Assembly: GCA_023424235.1 (NCBI GenBank)
Contig: JAFAEB010000327.1
Location: forward strand, 1 to 11,291
DNA length: 11,291 bases
Source of the DNA: Bacillota bacterium
GTDB lineage: Bacteria; Bacillota; Clostridia; Lachnospirales; Lachnospiraceae
Reading direction: 5' to 3'
Part shown: in pieces, positions 1-6,508 of the stretch
Position numbering within the stretch: the first letter of the stretch is position 1
Layout of the letters: every line of letters begins with the position of its first letter
The notes under the pieces: model-generated
What the model was told of the DNA's origin: nothing
Databases searched by the model: none
What the model saw: only the letters and a program-made list of their open reading frames with translations
Translations under genes and position numbers: made by a program

Positions 1-491
1 TAAAACAATTTTCGGAAGAGAAGAGAAAAATGATTTTTCGAGTGGTAGATAATGTAATTGGTACAATAGGAAAATTTATTAAGGCATACACTACCTTAAT
101 CCTTATTACCTTCGTTGAATTATCCATAGGTTTATTAATATTAAAAGTACCAAATCCTTTCTTAATAGGTGCAATAATAGCACTTATTGATTTGCTTCCG
201 ATACTAGGTACTGGTGCAGTGTTACTTCCATGGAGCGTAATTGCATTTATTCTTGGGAATAACACCTTTGGAATTGGAATATTAATTCTTTATGTTATTA
301 TAACAATTGTAAGGCAATCCTTAGAGCCAAGGATCGTTGGTCAACAAATTGGACTACATCCAATTGTTACTCTTCTTTGTATCTTTATTGGGGCGCAAAC
401 CCTTGGGGTTGTAGGTTTGTTATTACTCCCAGTTACAGCAACCATACTTAAAAAACTTAATGATGAAGGAACAATTCACTTGTTTAAATAA
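1..491 (+). CDS. ytvI: YtvI-like AI-2E family membrane protein, 5' partial
   Basis: The reading frame is open from base 3 to the TAA at 489-491, so the gene enters from the left. The ATG at 30 lies inside the frame and is probably an internal Met, because the codons before it (KQFSEEKRK) continue the protein. About 162 C-terminal residues are visible out of roughly 350 usual for the family. They hold several hydrophobic segments and the AI-2E superfamily core: LIDLLPILGTGAVLLPW, then VRQSLEPRIVGQQIGLHP, then a glycine-rich last membrane span. The RQ-LEP and GLHP spacing is what I associate with the sporulation integral membrane protein YtvI rather than with generic AI-2E transporters. The protein sits in the membrane; its substrate is not known. 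A strong terminator follows directly. AI-2E family is near certain; the YtvI subgroup is likely. Confidence 0.8.
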   Translation, partial: KQFSEEKRKMIFRVVDNVIGTIGKFIKAYTTLILITFVELSIGLLILKVPNPFLIGAIIALIDLLPILGTGAVLLPWSVIAFILGNNTFGIGILILYVIITIVRQSLEPRIVGQQIGLHPIVTLLCIFIGAQTLGVVGLLLLPVTATILKKLNDEGTIHLFK

Positions 492-498
492 AGATTTT

Positions 499-535
499 GA
501 AAGGGTTATCAGACGATAACCCTTTCTTTTATTTT
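499..535 (+). terminator. Rho-independent terminator after the YtvI-like gene
   Basis: A perfect 12-bp stem, GAAAGGGTTATC (499-510) against GATAACCCTTTC (515-526), encloses a 4-nt loop AGAC. It is followed by TTTTATTTTA. It begins 8 bases after the stop codon. This separates the YtvI-like gene from the downstream operon. Confidence 0.92.
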
Positions 536-580
536 AGTAAGGTTATTACATAAAAAGGGTACTCTTGTGAGAATTAAAAC

Positions 581-609
581 TTGTAATTATTTACAGAATA
601 AGATATAGT
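581..609 (+). promoter_or_regulatory. Candidate sigma-A promoter for the MoxR-DUF58-transglutaminase operon
   Basis: TTGTAA (581-586) and TATAGT (604-609) are separated by exactly 17 bp; they match the consensus at 4 of 6 and 5 of 6 positions. The predicted transcription start near 616 would leave a leader of about 65 nt before the ATG at 681. AT-rich DNA gives many chance matches, so this is only the best candidate in the 189-nt gap (492-680). I recognise no riboswitch or T-box in that gap. Confidence 0.4.
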
Positions 610-680
610 ATTTTATTATGGGAAAGTTTTCGATGTGTTGTTATAGCACATTTATTATAGATTTTTGGGGAGGAATTAAC

Positions 681-1622
681 ATGAATACGTATTCTAGTTT
701 GGCAATTAAAATCCTTAATGAAGTTAATAAGGTAATTATAGGTAAGGAAGCTGTAGTAGCGAAAGTATTAACAGCCATGTTAGCAAAGGGACATATATTA
801 ATTGAAGATATTCCAGGTGTTGGTAAGACAACCTTAGCATTAGCATTTTCAAAAACAATGGCTCTTGATTATAATCGTCTGCAGTTTACACCAGATGTAC
901 TACCAACGGATGTAGTAGGTTTTCATCTATTGAATAAAGATGGTAGCGATTATCAATACAAACAAGGGCCTATTATGTGTAATCTATTTTTAGCAGATGA
1001 GATAAATAGAACCTCATCAAAGACACAATCAGCTTTACTTGAAGTTATGGAAGAGGGCACCGTAACGGTAGATGGTATTACGAGAGAAGTACCGAATCCG
1101 TTTACAGTAATTGCAACACAAAACCCGATTGGTTCTATTGGAACACATTTATTACCAGAGTCACAATTGGATCGTTTTATGATAAAGCTAACAGTTGGGT
1201 ATCCAGATATTAAAAGTGAGGTAAATATTTTAAAGGGTAGACAAAGTAGCAATCCACTAGAATTTTTAAAACCTATTATTTATCGTAAGGATATTGTCCA
1301 TATGCAACAAATGGTTGAGGATATCTTTGTTCATGATAGTATCTACGAGTACATTGCCTCATTAATAATGGAAACTAGAAAACATCCTTTAATTGAGTTA
1401 GGAGTAAGCCCTAGAGGGACAATCGCTTTAACTCATATGGCCAAAGCCAATGCATTTATTCAAAATAGAGATTACGTAATACCTGATGATGTTAAAAATG
1501 TATTTAAAGATGTAACTGCTCATCGTATTATGTTAAGACCAAAAGCAAGAGTTAATAATATTACAGTGATATCTATACTAGACAGTATATTACAACAAGT
1601 AGCAACTCCAAAAATAACCTAA
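681..1622 (+). CDS. MoxR family AAA+ ATPase
   Basis: A 313-aa soluble ATPase of the MoxR class of AAA+ proteins, thought to act as chaperones that assemble or activate partner proteins, often VWA or DUF58 proteins. Visible motifs: Walker A GVGKTT (residues 46-51), Walker B LFLADEINR (102-110), sensor 1 ATQNP (145-149), an arginine-finger region SQLDRF (161-166), and sensor 2 SPRG (243-246), with the helical lid after it. All key residues are present and the length is normal. I chose the ATG at 681 because GGGGAGGA (667-674) lies 6 bases before it. The in-frame ATG at 618 has no ribosome binding site and would lie right at the predicted transcription start. The stop overlaps the ribosome binding site of the DUF58 gene, so the two are likely translated together. 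It is the counterpart of B. subtilis YeaC by context and family. Confidence 0.95.
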   Translation: MNTYSSLAIKILNEVNKVIIGKEAVVAKVLTAMLAKGHILIEDIPGVGKTTLALAFSKTMALDYNRLQFTPDVLPTDVVGFHLLNKDGSDYQYKQGPIMCNLFLADEINRTSSKTQSALLEVMEEGTVTVDGITREVPNPFTVIATQNPIGSIGTHLLPESQLDRFMIKLTVGYPDIKSEVNILKGRQSSNPLEFLKPIIYRKDIVHMQQMVEDIFVHDSIYEYIASLIMETRKHPLIELGVSPRGTIALTHMAKANAFIQNRDYVIPDDVKNVFKDVTAHRIMLRPKARVNNITVISILDSILQQVATPKIT

Positions 1623-1635
1623 GAAGGTGATTATC

Positions 1636-2832
1636 ATGTTAAAGAATAAGATAACATATTTATTAATCCTAGCTTTTTTAGGGGTATTTGCTATATTATA
1701 TTACGATTATTTTACTGGACTGATTTTTTTAGTAGCATTATTACTGCCCTTTATTCTTCTCATTATCTTAATTTATACCTTATCTAGTATTACAGCAAGG
1801 ATTGATGCTAGTCAATTGGTTGTAAGTAAAGGAGAAAGTTTTGATGTTAATATTATTATAAGCAATAAAAGTATTTTCCCAATTTCAAGGATGAATGTCA
1901 CTTATACTTTTTATAATGAATTTCTAAAAGAAGTGAAAAAAGACAATATACAAATTTCTATGGATGGAAAATGTACTCAGGAGGTTAGAACACAAATCAC
2001 ATCCTCCTATTGTGGTAATATTGTATTACATTTAAAATCAATTCGTGTATACGATTTTATTCATATATGGTCCTTAAGAAAAAAAATGAATCGCAGTATA
2101 TTAGTTACTGTATTACCAAACTGTCATGTAAGTGAAGAGGATCCAATTAGAGAAAATAATATTTTAGAACTAGAAAGTAATGAATTTTCTGAGTATAAAA
2201 GCGGAGATGATCCATCCGAAGTTTTTATGATTCGTGAATATCGTGAAGGGGACAAACCGCATAGAATACATTGGAAATTAAGTTATAAACAAGATGAGCT
2301 TATGATTAAAGAGTTTAGTTATCCCATTAATACAAGAATTGTGGTATTAGTAGACTTCTATTGTGGACAAAGAAGGAATTCATTCATCGAATATGTGGAT
2401 GGAATCTTAGAATGTTTTATGTCCCTATCCTTTTCCTATATTCAGTATGGTTATAAACATTTGGCTATATGGTGGAATAAAGATGAGGAAGGTAAGATAG
2501 AGGTTAAGGATGAGAGTGCTATATATGAAGCCTTAGATGGGCTATATCATAAGGATATTATGAAAGAAGAGGAGTCCATACTTTGTAAAGACTCCTTATA
2601 TTCCTTACATGAAGTATACAGCCATATCATATATATTACCACTAGTATAGACTTGGAACATATGCTAAAGTTGATTCATTCCAATAAAGAGACACTGATA
2701 TATATCTATTATGTGAACTATTTAGAACTCTATCCTGTTGGTGAAGAAACGAAAAAAATGTTAGATGAATATCGTATTAATCTAATTGAAATTGAATTAT
2801 CAAAAATTGAGAATAGCTTTCGATTTGCATAA
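1636..2832 (+). CDS. DUF58 domain membrane protein
   Basis: A 398-aa protein. Two hydrophobic segments near the N terminus (about residues 8-22 and 27-48, separated by a short YYDYF turn) anchor it in the membrane. A beta-rich stretch (about 58-160) follows, then the DUF58 hallmark at about 189-230: SGDDPSEVFMIREYREGD, PHRIHWK, and ELMIKEF. The remainder (about 233-398) begins VVLVDF and fits the VWA-like fold with which DUF58 proteins are related. I prefer the ATG at 1636: AAGGTGAT (1624-1631) sits at the right distance before it. A GTG at 1627 would add three residues but lies inside that ribosome binding site. Only 13 bases separate it from the MoxR stop, and 17 from the next gene. DUF58 proteins next to MoxR ATPases are regarded as their likely clients. 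The biochemical role is unknown. B. subtilis YeaD is the positional counterpart. Confidence 0.92.
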   Translation: MLKNKITYLLILAFLGVFAILYYDYFTGLIFLVALLLPFILLIILIYTLSSITARIDASQLVVSKGESFDVNIIISNKSIFPISRMNVTYTFYNEFLKEVKKDNIQISMDGKCTQEVRTQITSSYCGNIVLHLKSIRVYDFIHIWSLRKKMNRSILVTVLPNCHVSEEDPIRENNILELESNEFSEYKSGDDPSEVFMIREYREGDKPHRIHWKLSYKQDELMIKEFSYPINTRIVVLVDFYCGQRRNSFIEYVDGILECFMSLSFSYIQYGYKHLAIWWNKDEEGKIEVKDESAIYEALDGLYHKDIMKEEESILCKDSLYSLHEVYSHIIYITTSIDLEHMLKLIHSNKETLIYIYYVNYLELYPVGEETKKMLDEYRINLIEIELSKIENSFRFA

Positions 2833-2835
2833 AGA

Positions 2836-2845
2836 AAAGGAGGTG
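2836..2845 (+). promoter_or_regulatory. Near-perfect ribosome binding site of the transglutaminase gene
   Basis: AAAGGAGGTG matches the anti-Shine-Dalgarno consensus almost completely and lies 4 bases before the ATG at 2850, within the 17-nt gap after the DUF58 stop. It fixes the start of the downstream gene. Confidence 0.85.
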
Positions 2846-2849
2846 TTGT

Positions 2850-5594
2850 ATGGAAATCATAAAAAATAAATCATATAATTCTGGCATTCATATTGCACAG
2901 CACAATCGTATCACCTCCTCGAACGTACCTAAGCTAACATCATATATTCGTATGTTACAAGTTCTATTTATTCTGTTTGGGCTATATGGAAGCATATTTA
3001 GCTTTATTACTGGACTTAATATTGAAGTTGAGAAGAGGCCTATATTTATTACCATGTTTCTCTCAACTATTTATTTTTATTATATACTTCAATTAAATAA
3101 AATTATTAAATACACAATACCAATTACCACAGCTGTGTATTTAATGGCTGTATTTGAATTTTATAAAGAAATTCAAAATGGTTTCTGGCATATTGAAAAC
3201 ATTTATATAGAGCATCTAAATGATTACTTTGGACTTGCTATTTATCCATATATTGTAGGTGACTACAATCCTAAATCTGTTATAACAATCTTTTTAATAT
3301 TCGTAACAATAATACTATCCTTTATGCTTACGAGTGTCATACTTAGTAATAATATAAGAGGGATTTATTTTTTCATAACCTTACCAATATATGCCCTTCC
3401 CATCGTTGTTGGCATCATACCGACACCGCTTCCTAGTATCCTTTATTTTGTTTGTTGCATTTGTATTATAGGTATGGGTACCGCAATGAGGAAGTATAAC
3501 AGTAAGTATAGTCATAAGAACAAAAAAGATGTAAAAAAACGTATAAAAAGAAACATAGGCTTAGAGAAACGATTTCGATATATAATTGGTTTTAAAATTG
3601 GAGTGATCCTTGGATTAATTTTAAGCATACTTATTGGAATCGCAGCTTGTATTCTTCCAAAAAAATCTTACGAAGAAAAGTATAACTTTGCAGATATGAA
3701 GCAAAAGATTCAGGATGAGATGATGAATTTATCCTTTGATAAAGTGACAAAGACCATTGAAAAAACTGACTTTTCTCAAATACAAATATTTAAGGAGCAA
3801 ACTAAGTTTGATTTTGGAGGATTAAATGGTGGAGATTTAGGAGATCATGGAGAGGTTACCTTTGATAATAAAAAGGTACTTGAGGTTCGGCTTCCTGTAT
3901 CTAATGACACCATATATTTAAAGGGTTTTGTAGGCTCGAATTATTATGGAGATAAGTGGGATGAGCTGACCTACTCTGAAAAAGAGGAGTATTTAGATAT
4001 AGCTAAGATATGGAATGGAAGTGATTTTCTGATAGGAAATCAGAGCGCTTATTTTCTATCCATAATAGGGAAACTAGATGATAATATTTATCCTTCTTTA
4101 CGATTTCATGAAAGTGAAATGACTGTTCGCAATGTTCGTACGAATAAAAGATATGCATATGCCCCATATATCACTAATTTTAAAGAACAGAATTCGATGA
4201 ATCTTACCAATGAGGAATATGTATTACCTATTAAAAGAAGAGACGAGTATACCTTCTCTTACTATAATCTTTACAATAATTTATTTTTATATGATGGGGA
4301 TAAAGAATATGAAGAGGCAGCTCAGTTTTATAGTGATCATTTCGTTGATGATTTGGTAACCAATGAAGCCCTAAAGGACCTTGAAGACTATAGAAAGTAT
4401 GAATTAAGTTATAGGGACTTTGTTTATGATACCTATACTAGGTTACCAGCTAAAGGATTAGATAGACTAAAGCAAGATATTAATTTAATGAAATATAAGA
4501 CGGATGCTTCTTATTCTTTAAGTGATAAAATATCCTATGTACGTTATTATTTATGGAATAATACCAGCTATAGTCTAAAACCTGGTAAGCTGCCAAGTAA
4601 TAAAGATTATATTGAATATTTTCTTTATGAGAATAAATTGGGATACTGTGCTCATTATGCATCAGCTGCTACAATGATGTTACGAGCTATGGGCATTCCG
4701 GCTAGATATGCGGAAGGTTATGTTATTAAAACAAGTAATATGGACAAGGGAAATACCGTAGAGGAAGGAAAGTATACAATACGTGGCGAGGATGATGCAT
4801 ATAATATTTTAATCAAAAATGTTGAGGTGCTCGATTCCAATGCTCATGCATGGGTGGAAGTATATATAGATGGATATGGATGGGTCCCAGTGGAATGTAC
4901 ACCGGGATATAGTTTCTCAGAAGATAATGAAGTACTAGCCAATATAGATTCTCCTGCTTTACCTACAGCCACACCTAGCCAACCTACTATTACCCCGAGT
5001 GTTGAAAAGGATGAGGTAGAAGAAGTTTCTAACTCTGTAGAAGAGAAAGAGGAAGCAAAAACGACTTCTAAGCCTACAAAGCAGCCTGAACGTGAGAATA
5101 ATATTAATAGTGCAACAAGTGATAAACCTTCAGATAAGGTCATAATAAATCGCGAATATCATAAAAAGGCGGGGACACTTGTAGTACGAATAGTATGTAT
5201 TCTACTGCTAATTATTGTGGTATTACTAAATAGATGGTTACTTCAAAAAGTAACTTATACTTATAAATTTAAGAAAAGTAATAGTAATAATAAGGTTATT
5301 CTATATTATAAAGATATTCTAAGAGTACTCTCTTATATGGGAATACCTTTTGATGAGTCAATTAGCTATGAGGAAGCTGCTAAAAAAATAGAAGAAGAGT
5401 GTAAATTCTTTAAGAACAATGAATTTACGAATATATTAAATATCACCTTAAAAGCTAAATTTGGCTATGGTAGACCAAAAGATATGGAAGTAGAAATGAT
5501 GGAGTCAATGTATCATAACATTATGGATGAATTATATAAAAATAAGTCAGTATTTAAGAAATGGTATCTTAAATACATTAAATTGTTTGGATAA
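2850..5594 (+). CDS. Membrane transglutaminase-like (TGc) protein, TgpA/YebA type
   Basis: A 914-aa protein. The N-terminal part has about six membrane segments (residues about 33-55, 64-81, 89-103, 143-165, 171-190, 195-212). A Lys/Arg-rich loop (about 214-243) and another span (248-269) follow. A large outer-face region (about 271-770) holds the transglutaminase core: LGYCAHYASA with Cys600, NAHAWVEV with His666, and WVPVECTP with Glu682. The third member of the triad is usually Asp, so Glu682 is a variant. A Pro/Thr/Ser- and Glu/Lys-rich linker (about 703-765) leads to a last span (774-797). A cytoplasmic tail of about 115 residues resembles the DUF4129 tail of such proteins. The start has a near-ideal ribosome binding site. 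It closes the MoxR-DUF58-TGc operon, the same set as B. subtilis yeaC-yeaD-yebA. The fold suggests a papain-like hydrolase or transpeptidase acting in the cell wall space; the substrate is unknown. Confidence 0.92.
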   Translation: MEIIKNKSYNSGIHIAQHNRITSSNVPKLTSYIRMLQVLFILFGLYGSIFSFITGLNIEVEKRPIFITMFLSTIYFYYILQLNKIIKYTIPITTAVYLMAVFEFYKEIQNGFWHIENIYIEHLNDYFGLAIYPYIVGDYNPKSVITIFLIFVTIILSFMLTSVILSNNIRGIYFFITLPIYALPIVVGIIPTPLPSILYFVCCICIIGMGTAMRKYNSKYSHKNKKDVKKRIKRNIGLEKRFRYIIGFKIGVILGLILSILIGIAACILPKKSYEEKYNFADMKQKIQDEMMNLSFDKVTKTIEKTDFSQIQIFKEQTKFDFGGLNGGDLGDHGEVTFDNKKVLEVRLPVSNDTIYLKGFVGSNYYGDKWDELTYSEKEEYLDIAKIWNGSDFLIGNQSAYFLSIIGKLDDNIYPSLRFHESEMTVRNVRTNKRYAYAPYITNFKEQNSMNLTNEEYVLPIKRRDEYTFSYYNLYNNLFLYDGDKEYEEAAQFYSDHFVDDLVTNEALKDLEDYRKYELSYRDFVYDTYTRLPAKGLDRLKQDINLMKYKTDASYSLSDKISYVRYYLWNNTSYSLKPGKLPSNKDYIEYFLYENKLGYCAHYASAATMMLRAMGIPARYAEGYVIKTSNMDKGNTVEEGKYTIRGEDDAYNILIKNVEVLDSNAHAWVEVYIDGYGWVPVECTPGYSFSEDNEVLANIDSPALPTATPSQPTITPSVEKDEVEEVSNSVEEKEEAKTTSKPTKQPERENNINSATSDKPSDKVIINREYHKKAGTLVVRIVCILLLIIVVLLNRWLLQKVTYTYKFKKSNSNNKVILYYKDILRVLSYMGIPFDESISYEEAAKKIEEECKFFKNNEFTNILNITLKAKFGYGRPKDMEVEMMESMYHNIMDELYKNKSVFKKWYLKYIKLFG

Positions 5595-5609
5595 TTGGAA
5601 TAAATTACA

Positions 5610-5622
5610 GAAAATGATTTTC
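5610..5622. promoter_or_regulatory. Fur-box-like palindrome over the -35 region
   Basis: GAAAATGATTTTC is a perfect 13-bp palindrome centred on base 5616. Its extended form (5609-5623) fits the 7-1-7 Fur motif TGATAATnATTATCA at 11 of 14 positions. It overlaps the proposed -35 element (5618-5623). A repressor site is possible, but AT-rich palindromes of this size occur by chance, so confidence is low. Confidence 0.25.
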
Positions 5623-5646
5623 ACATTGCCAAAGCTATGCTATAAT
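5618..5646 (+). promoter_or_regulatory. Extended -10 promoter for the cytidylate-kinase-like gene
   Basis: TATAAT (5641-5646) is preceded by TG at 5638-5639, which gives the extended -10 form TGcTATAAT. TTTTCA (5618-5623), 17 bp upstream, is a 4-of-6 match to the -35 consensus. The start codon is about 115 bases downstream, implying a leader of about 110 nt. No terminator is visible between the transglutaminase stop and this promoter, so some read-through from the operon is possible. Confidence 0.6.
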
Positions 5647-5726
5647 TGAATTATAAATCAATTGAATAGAATTAGAATAAATAATTAGTTACAATATTTG
5701 TTCTATAGAAACTTAGTTTTAGCAAT

Positions 5727-5741
5727 TTAGCATTATGCTAA
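5727..5741. repeat. 15-bp palindrome just before the kinase-like gene's ribosome binding site
   Basis: TTAGCAT (5727-5733), one central T, then ATGCTAA (5735-5741) form a perfect inverted repeat. The right arm can also pair with an upstream segment: AACTTAG (5710-5716) against CTAAGTT (5738-5744). Two overlapping pairings are therefore possible in the leader, 11 bases before GGAGG. This could be an operator or a leader RNA structure; function is unknown. Confidence 0.45.
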
Positions 5742-5761
5742 GTTGTAGAATGGAGGCTATT

Positions 5762-6376
5762 ATGAATAAAGTAATTACAATTAGCAGGCAATATGGAAGC
5801 GGTGGACGTGAAATAGGAAGAAAATTAGCAGCGAAATTAGGCATATTGTTCTATGATAATGAACTAATCGATAGAGCAGCTAAGGAAAGTGGTTTTTCTA
5901 CACAAGCGTTTGAAAATGCAGAAAATAAGGCAACGAATAGTTTACTCTATTCAATAGCAATGGGAATGAATGCATATGGTAACCAAGAACTTGGTTTTTC
6001 TCACTTGTCCTTAGATGATAGAATCTACTTAGCACAAGCTGATGTTATTCGAAAAGTAGCAAACGAAGGTCCTTGCGTAATTGTAGGACGTTGTGCGGAT
6101 TATGTTTTAAAAGACCATCCGAATGTAATCAATGTATTTATATGGGCTTCCTTAGAATCAAGAATAGCTCGTGCGATTGAGATTGAGAATCTTTCACCTG
6201 TAAAAGCAGAAGAAAATGTTCAAAAAATTGATAAGCGTAGAGCAAACTATTATAATTACCATGCAAATGGTAGATGGGGCAAAGCTGATAATTATCATCT
6301 TACCCTACAAAGTGATTTTATTGGAATTGATGGAACGGTAGAATGTATCAAAGAATTTGTAGAACGATGCAAATAA
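5762..6376 (+). CDS. Cytidylate kinase-like family protein
   Basis: A 204-aa soluble protein of the cytidylate-kinase-like group (Pfam Cytidylate_kin2 type). It opens MNKVITISRQYGSGGREIG, with a glycine-rich phosphate loop at about residues 8-16. The Lys-Ser/Thr of a classical Walker A is absent and Gly-Arg stands in its place, which is usual for this group. Next come FYDNELIDRAA (about 30-40), GPCVIVGRCADY (about 103-114), and a VFIWAS strand with an Arg-rich lid stretch (ESRIARA, then DKRRANYY). Family members are assumed to phosphorylate a nucleotide, but the real substrate is mostly untested, so I give no cmk symbol. The ATG at 5762 is preferred because GGAGG (5752-5756) lies 5 bases before it. 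The in-frame ATG at 5735 falls inside a palindrome and has no ribosome binding site. A hairpin terminator follows, so it is probably transcribed alone. Confidence 0.88.
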   Translation: MNKVITISRQYGSGGREIGRKLAAKLGILFYDNELIDRAAKESGFSTQAFENAENKATNSLLYSIAMGMNAYGNQELGFSHLSLDDRIYLAQADVIRKVANEGPCVIVGRCADYVLKDHPNVINVFIWASLESRIARAIEIENLSPVKAEENVQKIDKRRANYYNYHANGRWGKADNYHLTLQSDFIGIDGTVECIKEFVERCK

Positions 6377-6425
6377 GCCCTAACGTTAAATTTATGTTAA
6401 TTTAAGAAGTAAGTTTTATATATGT

Positions 6426-6463
6426 AGGTAACTATAAGTGAATACTTATAGTTACCTTGTATC
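6426..6463 (+). terminator. Hairpin terminator after the kinase-like gene
   Basis: GGTAACTATAAG (6427-6438) pairs perfectly with CTTATAGTTACC (6445-6456), extended by one A-T pair to 13 bp, with a 6-nt loop TGAATA. The T tract after it is weak (TTGTATCAT), so termination may be partial. It lies about 50 bases after the stop. Confidence 0.65.
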
Positions 6464-6508
6464 ATATTTAGAATGAGAAACGATTAAAAAAGAGAGAGTG
6501 GACAAAGA

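Noticed and set aside
618..680. An earlier in-frame ATG for the MoxR ATPase that would add 21 residues
   Set aside because: It has no ribosome binding site, lies about 9 bases after a likely -10 element, and the added residues are unlike the family. The ATG at 681 follows GGGGAGGA.
492..680. Riboswitch or small RNA in the 189-nt gap
   Set aside because: Apart from the terminator and a candidate promoter, I see no conserved riboswitch core or stable structure.
953..1252. Minus-strand open frame of about 100 codons
   Set aside because: It is antisense to the conserved Walker B and sensor region of the MoxR ATPase and resembles no family; other minus-strand frames at 4844-5143 and 8121-8423 are of the same kind.
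2976..3488. Possibility that the N-terminal membrane half of the transglutaminase is a separate gene joined by error
   Set aside because: The frame is continuous, and multi-span N termini before the TGc domain are normal for TgpA/YebA-type proteins.
6386..6405. TTAAATT/AATTTAA inverted repeat just after the kinase-like gene
   Set aside because: The 7-bp stem is entirely A-T with no T tract, and a much better hairpin follows at 6426-6457.
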